NCBI GenBank assembly: GCA_905233985.1
Contig: CAJOFA010000004.1
Span: 39,343 to 103,342, forward strand
Length of the DNA stretch: 64,000 nt
Reading direction: 5' to 3'
Origin: an uncultured Prevotella sp.
Lineage (GTDB): Bacteria; Bacteroidota; Bacteroidia; Bacteroidales; Bacteroidaceae
The translations under genes were made by a program, and so were the position numbers. The notes below the pieces were generated by a model. That model searched no databases. It was given only the letters and a program-made list of their open reading frames with translations, and was not told the DNA's origin. Shown one piece after another: positions 55,812 through 64,000 of this stretch (the stretch's first letter is position 1; each line of letters begins with the position of its first letter).

Positions 55812-56810
55812 ATGGCTAAAAAGAAAAAGATAATAGAAGAACACAAATCTGAACCAGTCGCAAAACGTGACCAGTCTATGGAACCGGTCGCAAATTGCGA
55901 CCAGTTAGTAAAGGTGGATGCTAATTGCAACCACCTTGATTCAGGAGATATCGTTCTCAGCCAATATGATATTGAGAAGCTGATAATAGTCATTAGGGGC
56001 AAACAAGTACTGATAGACAGAGACTTAGCCATGATATATGGTGTCGAGACAAAGGCACTTAATCAGGCTGCCAAACGTAACAGTGCAAGGTTCCCTGAGA
56101 GATACCGTTTTCAGCTAACAAAGGAAGAAATGAAGGAACTGGTCACAAATTGTGACCGGTTCAAGATATTGAAGCATTCTACGTCGGCTCCCTTTGCGTT
56201 TACGATATTTGGCGTATCCATGCTTCCTTCTGTATTAACAAGCCAGAAAGCCATTGATACCAGCATAAGAATCATTGATGCTTTTGTTGCCATGCGAAGC
56301 TTTATGGTGCAAAATGCAGATGTATTGAGGCGTATAGCACACCTTGAACGCCATCAGATTGACACAGACGAGAAGATTGATATGATTCTCGATAAGATGG
56401 AAGAAAGTTCTCCCAAACTGTTGCCGGAACAAATATTTCAAACAGGTTGCGTATGGGATGCATGGGCGTATGTTTCAGAGTTAGTGAGGAGCGCGAAGAA
56501 GCGGATTGAGCTGATAGATAACTTTGTGGACGATCGTGTGCTATCGCTATTGATGAAACGTGGTGAGAAGGTGACGGCCACCATTCACTCACGCTTTACA
56601 AAGGACTTCTTAACGGATCTGGAGAAGCACAACAAGCAATACGATGAAGTGAAGTTCGTGCAGTTGCCACACAAGAACCATGACCGTTTCCTTATTATCG
56701 ACGACTCTGTCTATCTGCTTGGTGCGAGTGTAAAGGACATGGGTAATGGACTGTGTGCTGTCACGAAACTGTTGGCAACACCAGAGACGGTGTTGGGACT
56801 GTTGAAGTAA
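55812..56810 (+). CDS. ORF6N-domain antirepressor-like protein with PLD-type tail
   Basis: This 332-residue protein has an ORF6N domain (about residues 55-145: IRGKQVLIDRDLAMIYGVETKALNQ in two parts, then RFPERYRFQL). ORF6N proteins belong with KilA-N antirepressors of phages. The C-terminal half (residues 215-330) has a phospholipase-D-like HDRFLIIDD motif (Lys replaced by Arg), often seen in these proteins. The N-terminal 50 residues are three 10-residue repeats (EPVAKRDQSM, EPVANCDQLV, KVDANCNHLD) encoded by palindromic DNA at 30-bp spacing. A fourth palindrome lies at 56137-56161, in the segment KELVTNCDRFKI. It starts the defence-type island. Confidence 0.85.
   Translation: MAKKKKIIEEHKSEPVAKRDQSMEPVANCDQLVKVDANCNHLDSGDIVLSQYDIEKLIIVIRGKQVLIDRDLAMIYGVETKALNQAAKRNSARFPERYRFQLTKEEMKELVTNCDRFKILKHSTSAPFAFTIFGVSMLPSVLTSQKAIDTSIRIIDAFVAMRSFMVQNADVLRRIAHLERHQIDTDEKIDMILDKMEESSPKLLPEQIFQTGCVWDAWAYVSELVRSAKKRIELIDNFVDDRVLSLLMKRGEKVTATIHSRFTKDFLTDLEKHNKQYDEVKFVQLPHKNHDRFLIIDDSVYLLGASVKDMGNGLCAVTKLLATPETVLGLLK
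55853..55937. repeat. three inverted repeats at 30-bp spacing in the ORF6N coding start
   Basis: Centres lie at 55864, 55894 and 55924, exactly 30 bp apart. The second is a perfect GGTCGCAAATTGCGACC (55886-55902), which extends to 25 nt with one mismatch. The first and third are imperfect (several and two mismatches). The 30-bp period is three codon-frames of ten residues. Confidence 0.75.
56137..56161. repeat. fourth inverted repeat in the ORF6N gene
   Basis: GGTCACAAATTGTGACC at 56141-56157 is perfect and extends to a 25-nt palindrome with one mismatch, the same length and mismatch position as copy 2. The stem bases that differ from copy 2 change in pairs (G:C to A:T), as expected if the hairpin is conserved. 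Confidence 0.8.
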
Positions 56811-56828
56811 AACGAAAATATAAAAAAT

Positions 56829-57485
56829 ATGGCGACAAAAGAACCTGGATACGTTTACATACTCACCAACCCCAGCTTTCGCGAGGATTGGGTGAAGATA
56901 GGCAAGACAACGAATATGGAGAAGCGGCTGAAGACGCTAAATACTACTGCGCTTCCTCTGCCCTTTAAAGTATATGCTACTATTAAGACGTCTAAGTACG
57001 AGGAACTGGAGAAGATAATCCACAAGCAGATTGACCGCTTGACGGATTTAAGAATCAACCAAAGCCGTGAGTTCTTCAATGTTCATCCTGCCCAAGCTCT
57101 CGATATCTTTCTGGATCAGGCTACAGCTCTTGACGATGCCATAGTGACGAAGTATGAGAACGGCAAACCTCGTCAGATATATCCAGTACTGGAGAAGTCG
57201 AAAGAGGAAAAGGAGAAGAAACCCCAGCGTCCTCCATTCGATTTCAGTATGGTGGGGTTGAACGTTGGTGACAAAGTCATCTTTGACGCTCTGAATTTAG
57301 AAGTTAAGGTAGCTGGAAAAAATAAGGTTGAGTACGAAGGTCGCCTTTGGAGCCTCTCTGCTTTCTGTGGTACCTACCTGCCAGAGAACATGCACAATGC
57401 CAGCGAAGCCTACCAAGGTCCTAAATATTTCAGCTATCAGGGCAAAACATTGTGGGAAATTAGATTAGAAAAAGAAAACAAATAA
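56829..57485 (+). CDS. GIY-YIG (T5orf172-type) nuclease-like protein
   Basis: This 218-residue protein starts with GYVYILTNPSFREDWVKIGKT, the YVYI...KIGKT form of the T5orf172/MUG113 GIY-YIG nuclease family. Residues 80-100 hold REFFNVHPAQAL, with the candidate metal-binding Glu. A charged linker (residues 115-140) leads to a C-terminal domain (VGDKVIFDALNLEVKVAGKN, split as VGDKVIFDA and LNLEVKVAG, then WSLSAFCGTYLP) of unknown role. It starts 18 bases after ORF6N and ends 9 bases before the methylase gene, so it is in the same transcript. In such islands these proteins are nucleases or DNA-binding accessory factors. Confidence 0.82.
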   Translation: MATKEPGYVYILTNPSFREDWVKIGKTTNMEKRLKTLNTTALPLPFKVYATIKTSKYEELEKIIHKQIDRLTDLRINQSREFFNVHPAQALDIFLDQATALDDAIVTKYENGKPRQIYPVLEKSKEEKEKKPQRPPFDFSMVGLNVGDKVIFDALNLEVKVAGKNKVEYEGRLWSLSAFCGTYLPENMHNASEAYQGPKYFSYQGKTLWEIRLEKENK

Positions 57486-57494
57486 ATTATCCTT

Positions 57495-59657
57495 ATGAAG
57501 GACTATATACAACAAGGAATTGACAACGGACTAATCTCGTTTAATGAGGATAAGTCACGTATTACGTACATTTTCCAAAAGAAGGAGCGTAACTACAACA
57601 ATCCAGAAGAGAAGGTGCAGGCAGAGACGTTCCTGCGACTGATTCTGGATTATAACTATCCAGAGAGTCGAATAAGACAGTTTGTTCCTGTTACTATGGG
57701 TCGGGAAATCAAAGAAGCAGATATCGTTGTCTATGATGATGAGATGTGTATGAGTCCACACATCTTGGTGGAGTGTAAACGTCAGGAGGTCAGCGAGGCA
57801 GAGTATCAACAAGCCATAGAACAAGCATATAGTTACGCATTTGCTTTGCCATGTGATGTAAAATACGTCTGGGTAACATCTGGCATTAAGTCTGATTACT
57901 TTGAAGTTGATAAGAACCAGAATGCAAGAAACCAGTTACCTGACATCCCTCAATACGGCGTTGAGAACATTGCTACCTATAAATACGTTTATGAGGCACA
58001 GTATCTTCCTGAAGAAGCGGGGAAACAGCGATTTTTTGACTTGGCTGTTATAGACCAGTCAGATTTGACGCGTCGTTTCAAACAGGCTCATGAAGCATTA
58101 TGGGCTGGAGGACAGCTAAATCCTTCTGAGGCTTTTGATGAATTGGACAAGCTGATCTTTTGTAAAATCTGGGATGAACGCAAGCCAAGAAGAATGGGCG
58201 AGCCTTACGATTTTCAAATCATAACAGTTACAAGAGATGAAGAGAAAGACGCTGCAAAAAGGCGTTCAAAGGAAAACGAAAACCTATGTAACCGAATCAA
58301 GGCACTTTACGAAGAAGGAAGGGCCAAGGACAAAGAGGTTTTTCGCGACAATATCCGTTTGACACCAGAGAAGATAAGAACTGTTGTGGGTTATCTTGAA
58401 GGCGTTAATCTCAGTGAGACAGACCTTGATAGTAAAGGACGTGCCTTCGAAACGTTTATGGGATCATTCTTTAGGGGTAACTTCGGACAATATTTTACGC
58501 CTCGTGAAATTGTAAAGTTCATCGTAGATGTGTTGCCAATAAAAAATGACTCCAAAGTTTTGGATACTTCTTGCGGTAGTGGCGGATTTCTTCTATATGC
58601 TTTGAATAAAGTACGTGACCAAGCAACAGGTTATTATCCAAACTACAAGACGGATACCAAACAATATGCTAAATGGTTCCCGTATTGGCATGACTTCGCC
58701 GAGAAGAACCTTTATGGTATCGAAATCAGCGAGCAGATATCACGTGCTGCCAAGATGAATATGATTATTCACGACGATGGCCATACCAACGTCATCACTT
58801 CTGATGGTCTTGTTTCTGATGAAACGATTTTTGCCAAGACAAGCAACAAAGGATTCAAGTATGGGACATTTGATTTCATCATCACCAATCCACCATTTGG
58901 GAGTACCATCCGCCAAAGCGAGCAGGCATATTTGAAGACCTATCAACTTGGTAAGAAAGAAGAAGATTGGTTAGCGGTAAAGGCCCAACCAGAAAATACA
59001 CGAGACGGACAAAGCACAGAAGTCCTTTTTATAGAACAGGATTATAAGTTCTTGAAAGAAGGTGGTTATTTGGCTATTGTTCTTCCAGATGGCATTCTTA
59101 CAAATAGCAGTATGCAATATGTCAGAACTCAGATTGAAGACTGGTTCCGTATCGTTGCTGTTGTCAGTATGCCCCAAACGGCTTTTGCTGCAAATGGCGC
59201 TGGTGTAAAAAGTTCTGTTTTGTTCCTTCGAAAATGGAAAAAGGAGGAGACGGATAAACTCGTTGAAACAAAAAAGAAGATAGAGAGTACCCTGCTAAGT
59301 GATAGCAATTATATTGCCCTGCGTGGCCAATGGGATAAGGAAATTAAGCAAAAACAAAAGCTTAAAGCAGAGGAGATAAAAGGCAAACAACGCATCTCGG
59401 CTACTGCTGCAAAGCAGACCGATGAATACAAGTCATGGAACGCATCCATGCTTGAAGAGTATGCTGCAAAGATTGACGAATTGAAAACCAGTCTGACAGA
59501 GCAATATCTGCACGCAAAGCAAAACCAGCTTCCTGATTATCCTATCTTCATGGCTATTGCTGAAGAGATTGGTTATGATGCTACTGGCAAGAAAACTGCC
59601 ACGAATGAGTTGGATATGATTGGTGAAGAATTAAAGAAGTTTATTGCTACGTTATGA
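57495..59657 (+). CDS. fused HsdR_N-type nuclease domain and N6-adenine DNA methylase
   Basis: This 720-residue protein joins an N-terminal HSDR_N-like PD-(D/E)xK domain (D76, then E93-C94-K95 in VECKR) to a type I-like N6-adenine methylase with motif I DTSCGSGGFLL (about residue 355) and motif IV NPPF (465-468). A Lys-rich coiled segment follows near residues 580-660. Combined nuclease-methylase chains with a separate S subunit recall type IIB/IIG enzymes such as BcgI; here a helicase HsdR is absent from the window. The S subunit gene overlaps by four bases (ATGA). A possible role is restriction, or methylation only if the nuclease motif is inactive. Confidence 0.87.
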   Translation: MKDYIQQGIDNGLISFNEDKSRITYIFQKKERNYNNPEEKVQAETFLRLILDYNYPESRIRQFVPVTMGREIKEADIVVYDDEMCMSPHILVECKRQEVSEAEYQQAIEQAYSYAFALPCDVKYVWVTSGIKSDYFEVDKNQNARNQLPDIPQYGVENIATYKYVYEAQYLPEEAGKQRFFDLAVIDQSDLTRRFKQAHEALWAGGQLNPSEAFDELDKLIFCKIWDERKPRRMGEPYDFQIITVTRDEEKDAAKRRSKENENLCNRIKALYEEGRAKDKEVFRDNIRLTPEKIRTVVGYLEGVNLSETDLDSKGRAFETFMGSFFRGNFGQYFTPREIVKFIVDVLPIKNDSKVLDTSCGSGGFLLYALNKVRDQATGYYPNYKTDTKQYAKWFPYWHDFAEKNLYGIEISEQISRAAKMNMIIHDDGHTNVITSDGLVSDETIFAKTSNKGFKYGTFDFIITNPPFGSTIRQSEQAYLKTYQLGKKEEDWLAVKAQPENTRDGQSTEVLFIEQDYKFLKEGGYLAIVLPDGILTNSSMQYVRTQIEDWFRIVAVVSMPQTAFAANGAGVKSSVLFLRKWKKEETDKLVETKKKIESTLLSDSNYIALRGQWDKEIKQKQKLKAEEIKGKQRISATAAKQTDEYKSWNASMLEEYAAKIDELKTSLTEQYLHAKQNQLPDYPIFMAIAEEIGYDATGKKTATNELDMIGEELKKFIATL

Positions 59658-61108
59658 GTTACCAAGTTCCTCAACATATTAGCAATGACAAAATCTTCAT
59701 CGTTAATCGATCGGAGATTAAAGGAAGATTAGACCCTAAAATGGCATTATATAATCGTAAAGTGCAAAATTGGTTATACCCTAAAGTTCGATTAAAAGAT
59801 ATTTTATTGAGCAAACCGCAATATGGTGCTGCAGAATCAGGAATAATCAGAAATGACCCTATGTCACCTCGCTATATTAGAATTACTGACATAGATGAAT
59901 ATGGCTTGATATCTCACGATGATTTGGGGGCAACAGCTAATACAATAGAAGACCAATACATTCTTCATGAGAATGATATTTTGATAGCACGAAGTGGTGC
60001 GACTGTTGGCAAAGCATATATCCACAAAGCCTGTCCTTATACATGTTTCTTTGCTGGATACTTGATTCGTTTTATTATTAATCCGATAAAAGCGTTACCC
60101 GATTATGTATTCACATTTACACAATCTAATACATATAAAGAATGGGTAAATGCTATTCAGCGCCCAAGTGGACAACCCAATATAAATGCAGAAGAGTATC
60201 AGTCTCTTGAAATACCCCTTCCTCCTTCAGACATTCAAAATGAGGTTGTTTCGATAATTCAAATAGCATATTCGGAAAAGCAAGAAAAAGAATCGGAGGC
60301 CCAGAAACTCCTTGAAAGCATAGACACGTATCTGCTTAATGAACTTGGTATCATTTTGCCTGAATCAAAGACAGACTTAATTGACAGAGTGTTTTATGTT
60401 TCATACAATAATCTAACAGGAAAGAGATTAGATCCCAAGAAGTATTCTCTGCAAGTTCAGCAGTTGCTTGATAGCATTAATGCTGCCCGCTTTGAGACAA
60501 GGACTTTAAGATCTTTTGTGAGGGATTCTTGTTCTGGAGATTGGGGAATAGAAGAGAGCGATACTATACCAAAAGGATATACTCGGTGCTTGACATTGCG
60601 AGCGACTGAAATCGACAATCAATACAATCTGAATATTGATATTTCAAAAGCGAAGCATCGCCTGATAAAAGATGAACGGCTCGAAAGAATGAATATGTCA
60701 GAGAATGATATAATCGTTGAAAAATCTGGCGGTAGTGATGATCAGCCCGTAGGAAGAGTGGCTATCATAGATAAGGATTTGCTTAAATCTTACACTATTG
60801 CATTCAGCAATTTCTTGATGAAGATAAAGGTTTCAGGAATAAATCCCGATTATTTATATTGTTTTCTGAAAACGATGTATAATATCGGAGTTACTGGCTC
60901 CATGCAGAGCCAGACTAATGGAATCAGAAATCTTATTCTTGATGAATTCCTTTCTCAACCTATAGTTGTTCCTCCCTCAGAGAAGCAGCAGGAAATTGTT
61001 GATAGTGTTTATGCTATGCGTGAAAAAGCCAAGTCATTGCAAGAAGAAGGAAAGAATATATTGGAACAGGCAAAGAGAGAAGTGGAAAGAATGATAATTG
61101 GACAATAA
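59654..61108 (+). CDS. restriction-modification specificity (S) subunit
   Basis: This 484-residue specificity protein has two target-recognition domains in tandem (about residues 10-200 and 240-460). Each is followed by a conserved helical connector (SDIQNEVVSIIQIAYSEKQEKE and SEKQQEIVDSVYAMREKAKS). The motif IARSGATVGKAYIHK, typical of type I S proteins, appears in the first TRD and IVEKSGGSDDQPVGRVA in the second. S subunits set the DNA target for the methylase and nuclease. The ATGA overlap with the methylase shows translational coupling. The sequence recognised cannot be read off. The base composition is AT-rich, unlike the flanking core genes, which fits transfer. Confidence 0.88.
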   Translation: MSYQVPQHISNDKIFIVNRSEIKGRLDPKMALYNRKVQNWLYPKVRLKDILLSKPQYGAAESGIIRNDPMSPRYIRITDIDEYGLISHDDLGATANTIEDQYILHENDILIARSGATVGKAYIHKACPYTCFFAGYLIRFIINPIKALPDYVFTFTQSNTYKEWVNAIQRPSGQPNINAEEYQSLEIPLPPSDIQNEVVSIIQIAYSEKQEKESEAQKLLESIDTYLLNELGIILPESKTDLIDRVFYVSYNNLTGKRLDPKKYSLQVQQLLDSINAARFETRTLRSFVRDSCSGDWGIEESDTIPKGYTRCLTLRATEIDNQYNLNIDISKAKHRLIKDERLERMNMSENDIIVEKSGGSDDQPVGRVAIIDKDLLKSYTIAFSNFLMKIKVSGINPDYLYCFLKTMYNIGVTGSMQSQTNGIRNLILDEFLSQPIVVPPSEKQQEIVDSVYAMREKAKSLQEEGKNILEQAKREVERMIIGQ

Positions 61109-61121
61109 AAGTATTTGGGCT

Positions 61122-62591
61122 ATGAATAATTGTCATTTGTTTAAAGTCCGTTTGTTATGGGAGACCATAAACAAGTTCCTCCACATGAAAAATAATCAGG
61201 TGAAGGGCTTGAGTTATATCCCTGATAGTAATACTATATATTTAGGAAAAGACAACAAACTACATTTATGTTTTCAGAGTAAGTATAACAAACAACTTGA
61301 TAATGACCTTTTTCGTGTTCTTCCTGAAATAAAATTGCTAAATGGTGATGACACCTATATAATTCCTCATGGGTATGCCATCTACGATAGTAATTTAGAA
61401 ATCCTTCCTGATAGAGTCCAAAATTTTGAGATAAAAATCAACAGGATAGATTATGGTTCAATTGAAGAACACACGAAATATTATTGGCGTTATGTCTATC
61501 CGATTAATTTCAATAGATGGTTTCTTCAAATAGATTCTTTAAATTATGCCGATGATGAGGGCACATATTTTGTGTTTTCGTATATTAAATCAATACTCGG
61601 AAATAGTGAAATGCATGTTTTCGTAACAAGACGTAAAGACAAATACTACATGGTTATTCAGTCAGATGCTAAGATTGATTCAGAAGAAATGTATAAAAGG
61701 GTCTTTGCTATTACTACAACTATAGGTCTAATTACTGGGAACATATTTGGCGATTATCATTTTCAAATAGCAAGTGATGATAAGAATTTTGATTCTATAG
61801 AGAGTGTGATTTTTGGCACTTTAGAAAAAACGAAATATTGTAATTATCGTATAGTGAATAATAGACGGGTTGATGTTTACGATATGCTGGGGAAATATGA
61901 TTATCAAAAGTATGCTCAAGAGATAATCAAAGGGAGTGGTTTCGATCCAGACAATTCATATTACGATAGCAAGCCACTGAAAGCTAAAGTCTTTAATGAA
62001 TTAGTGAACTTATTATATAGCAATAATGATTTAGTGATTTCTGCATCAATGTTACTAGAAGGGGGCACGCTGAAAACGATATATCAACCTTCATTTTACT
62101 ATGTTGCTTTGGAAACAATAACATCAGCATTGAAGTGTAGTAGTCAAGTAAAAATGTGCCCGCCACTCGAAAACAACGAATACAAAAAAGTTGTTATACC
62201 TATACTCATAGAAGCATTAAATGGTATAATAGAACTACCCAATGATGCTAAGAGAATATACACACGTCGAATAGAAAATAATCTCAATAGTCCGGCAAAT
62301 CAAGATAAGTTGGCGAAATCCTTTGAAAATTTCGGTTATAACCTAACAGAAGCGGATAAGAAAGCAATAGAACAACGAAACTACACATTTCATGGTCATT
62401 TGTCCAACATAGAGAAAGAACTTGTAGAACAGCAATGGGATATGTTTGCTGTCGCATTAAGACTACACAAACTTTGTTGCATTCTTTTGTTAAAGGCTGC
62501 AGGCTATACTGGTGAAATATTGAATAATGAAGTGATTTGGGGAGTAAAAGAAGCTTGCGAAAGAAAAGAACCACCGTTTATTAATATATAA
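61122..62591 (+). CDS. unknown protein with C-terminal HEPN-like motif
   Basis: This 489-residue protein is not recognised as a whole. Near its C-terminus it has RNYTFH (R419 and H424), matching the Rx4-6H motif of HEPN RNases, in a context (AIEQRNYTFHGHL, then LHKLCCILLLKAAGY) that resembles the helical HEPN fold of ApeA-type anti-phage proteins as I recall them. The N-terminal half (residues 1-300) is mixed and without known motif. A TTG at 61098 inside the S gene is an alternative start. I choose ATG 61122. If HEPN, the protein may cut RNA on infection; this is inference. It is among the most AT-rich genes of the window. Confidence 0.7.
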   Translation: MNNCHLFKVRLLWETINKFLHMKNNQVKGLSYIPDSNTIYLGKDNKLHLCFQSKYNKQLDNDLFRVLPEIKLLNGDDTYIIPHGYAIYDSNLEILPDRVQNFEIKINRIDYGSIEEHTKYYWRYVYPINFNRWFLQIDSLNYADDEGTYFVFSYIKSILGNSEMHVFVTRRKDKYYMVIQSDAKIDSEEMYKRVFAITTTIGLITGNIFGDYHFQIASDDKNFDSIESVIFGTLEKTKYCNYRIVNNRRVDVYDMLGKYDYQKYAQEIIKGSGFDPDNSYYDSKPLKAKVFNELVNLLYSNNDLVISASMLLEGGTLKTIYQPSFYYVALETITSALKCSSQVKMCPPLENNEYKKVVIPILIEALNGIIELPNDAKRIYTRRIENNLNSPANQDKLAKSFENFGYNLTEADKKAIEQRNYTFHGHLSNIEKELVEQQWDMFAVALRLHKLCCILLLKAAGYTGEILNNEVIWGVKEACERKEPPFINI

Positions 62592-62617
62592 CCTAATGGA
62601 ATAAAACGACAAAAGCA

Positions 62618-63619
62618 ATGGTAATAGAATCACACGAGGAAAAGATTGGCGAGTTCCACGAACAAGAGAACTACACTATTGATGACATTCAGTTATTGAT
62701 TGATAACCATGCTGAGGAAGGTGTCCATCTAGAATTGAAACGGGCTAATGCTCTTTCAAAAGAGAATGCTGATAAAGTTACCAAAACATTATCTGCCTTT
62801 GCCAATTCTGATGGAGGCGTCATTATATATGGCGTTGCTGAGAATGACCATGTAGCCAGTGATTACTCTTTTGTGGATGGGAACATCATAACAACCGAAT
62901 ATATTAGTATGCTCGCACGATATGTTCAACCTGCTATTGACGGACTGACAATCTATCCAATCCGAAAGGATGATGATTTCTCGAAATCAATATATGTTGT
63001 AAAGGTGCCTAGAAGCGACAAAGCGCCTCACATGGCCAAGGATCACAAGTATTACAAGCGTAATAATGTGGAGTCCATACCTATGGAAGACTTCGATGTA
63101 AAGGATGTAATGAGTAGAATTCACAATCCAAAATTAAGAATTATTGGATGTTTCCCAAGCAGGATTCCCCATAAATATGAGAAGCAGGAATCCACAAAAA
63201 TATCATTTATGGTTATGATAGACAACTATGGAAGAGTTTTGAGTCGCGATTATAAACTCATTTCATATTTCTTTTGTATTGATGAAAATTTATCGCCCAA
63301 ATATAATCCTGTATTCCCTTTAGTTACAAAAGCGAAAACTCTTGTTATTGGAGATATGTTTTGTACTAAGATATCGTCACCATCATTAGAACCAGTATTT
63401 CCAAATGAGAAAATGGAATTTGGCCATGTGGAAATCAAAGTTCCTGTAGATGACGAAGAATCATTCATGAGCAAAGCTTTTGTTGTTTCTACTCTGTACT
63501 GGGAAGGAGGTGACCGGGAAGATATGTTGTATTTCTTCAATGGAGACGAACCTATATATGAAAGGGATAAGATAGCAGAGCACATCCCAGAACATCTACA
63601 ACAATTTATTTTGGGGTAA
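62618..63619 (+). CDS. AlbA_2/Schlafen-type domain protein
   Basis: This 333-residue protein has an N-terminal AlbA_2 (Schlafen, AAA_4-type) domain (residues 20-160) with HLELKRANALSKENADKV, then TLSAFANSDGGVIIYGVAEND and PHMAKDHKYYKRNNV. The Glu-Lys pair (ELKR) and nearby residues match the domain, which in other proteins binds DNA or cuts tRNA. The remainder (170-333) is beta-rich and unknown. It is the last complete gene of the island, 26 bases after the HEPN-like gene. Its role in defence is suggested by the neighbours only. Confidence 0.82.
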   Translation: MVIESHEEKIGEFHEQENYTIDDIQLLIDNHAEEGVHLELKRANALSKENADKVTKTLSAFANSDGGVIIYGVAENDHVASDYSFVDGNIITTEYISMLARYVQPAIDGLTIYPIRKDDDFSKSIYVVKVPRSDKAPHMAKDHKYYKRNNVESIPMEDFDVKDVMSRIHNPKLRIIGCFPSRIPHKYEKQESTKISFMVMIDNYGRVLSRDYKLISYFFCIDENLSPKYNPVFPLVTKAKTLVIGDMFCTKISSPSLEPVFPNEKMEFGHVEIKVPVDDEESFMSKAFVVSTLYWEGGDREDMLYFFNGDEPIYERDKIAEHIPEHLQQFILG

Positions 63620-63725
63620 AGAATGCCACGGGGGACAGGAGAATAACATTTGAAGGAAGAGGGCTGATGGCTGAAGTATGATGGCTGAGGTGATAATAAA
63701 GCAAGGATAAAAACGTTATTAAGAT

Positions 63726-63908
63726 ATGAGTAAGATATCAATCAGGTTTTATAAGGACCATAAGGTACGGGCCGTGTGGGACGAGGAACAGAATCACTGG
63801 TGGTTCTCGGTGCTCGACATCGTGGGCGCTATCAACCAGCAGGATGACCACGAGAAAAACCGTAACTACTGGAAGTATCTGAAGGCTAAGTTGCGGAAGG
63901 AAAAGTAA
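63726..63908 (+). pseudogene. truncated BRO/KilA-N-type gene
   Basis: This 60-codon frame encodes MSKISIRFYKDHKVRAVWDE, then HWWFSVLDIVGAINQQDD and WKYLKAKLRKEK, the N-terminal part of Bacteroidales BRO-type antirepressor proteins. Family members run on with QLKL-type sequence and more than 150 further residues. Here the stop follows at once and a palindrome array begins at the stop (63907). I read it as truncated, possibly by the array. An intact partner may lie beyond the window. The 107-base gap before it holds a stutter (GGCTGATGGCTGAAGTATGATGGCTG). Confidence 0.6.
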
Positions 63909-64000
63909 ACGATGCCTGTTTGAGGTTGAAACGATAATCGTTTAGGGGGGTAAACGATAATCGTTTGCTGAGTAAACGAACTTTGTTTGCAAGTGAAACG
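63907..64000. repeat. second array of 15-nt dyads with a 22-bp period
   Basis: Units start at 63907, 63929, 63952, 63974 and 63996 (22, 23, 22, 22 bp). Copies 2 and 3 are identical AAACGATAATCGTTT (7-bp arms around one base). Copy 1 (AAACGATGCCTGTTT) and copy 4 (AAACGAACTTTGTTT) are degraded. Spacers of 7-8 nt (GAGGTTG, AGGGGGGT, GCTGAGT, GCAAGTG) differ. The array runs off the right edge. Confidence 0.75.

Overview
The window reads as the chromosome of a Prevotellaceae-type Bacteroidales bacterium (Prevotella, Segatella or a close relative). The evidence is the Bacteroidetes promoter form (TTTG, about 20 bp, TAnnTTTG) in front of many genes, SecA, PpiD, LptC and CHU_C versions typical of the phylum, the VanW/M64/DUF4105 gene set, and short self-similar runs between genes that I recall from Prevotella genomes. 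Most of the window is a GC-moderate core chromosome. Three stretches look accessory: about 1-2,640, 4,790-6,080 and 55,330 to the right edge. No rRNA, tRNA, CRISPR array or insertion sequence was seen.

Layout. 1-2,640: a vWA protein cut by the left edge, an unknown protein, an array of 22-bp-spaced palindromes, and a leftward HigB-HigA-DUF6078 operon. 2,741-4,722: an ftsZ-family gene outside any dcw cluster, with a tightly coupled unknown partner. 4,790-6,080: a graveyard of broken HTH, kinase-like and RhuM genes. 6,165-15,632: DUF4105 protein, a phosphatase-fold protein with an altered active site, secA, a lone ABC ATPase, an M64 peptidase, an unknown small protein and VanW. 15,648-17,439: cytochrome c biogenesis pair resB-ccsA (leftward). 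17,516-22,177: a heterodimeric ABC exporter and a D-2-hydroxyacid dehydrogenase. 22,115-27,018 (leftward): EEP hydrolase, POT peptide transporter, a beta-barrel protein and a LysM/substrate-binding fusion. 27,150-32,048: CHU_C protein, uvrA, comEC. 32,072-37,643 (leftward): PpiD, GldE/HlyC-like protein, LptC, outer membrane protein. 37,788-40,512 (leftward): small membrane protein, menA, HD protein, RluA-type pseudouridine synthase. 40,572-45,458: ABC-F protein, grpE-dnaJ, folC. 45,500-49,335: galM, MFS transporter and galK with promoter and terminator. 49,468-55,330: membrane protein, GH2 exo-glucosaminidase-like enzyme, PIG-L deacetylase and GH20 hexosaminidase, an amino-sugar glycan locus. 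55,669-64,000: an AT-rich defence-type island with ORF6N protein, GIY-YIG nuclease, a nuclease-methylase fusion with an S subunit, a protein with a HEPN-like motif, an AlbA_2 (Schlafen) protein, a truncated BRO-type gene and a second 22-bp palindrome array.

Most notable. (1) Two arrays of 15-nt dyads at a 22-bp period, unrelated in sequence, at the two accessory ends. (2) Long inverted repeats inside the ORF6N and RhuM antirepressor-type genes, three of them at exactly 30-bp spacing. (3) Self-similar 'stutter' sequences between genes that also sit in frame inside several well-conserved proteins. (4) An island that joins a helicase-less restriction-modification module to a protein with a HEPN-type motif. 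(5) Proteins with altered active sites: an ABC-F with one dead nucleotide site and a phosphatase-fold protein lacking its metal motif.
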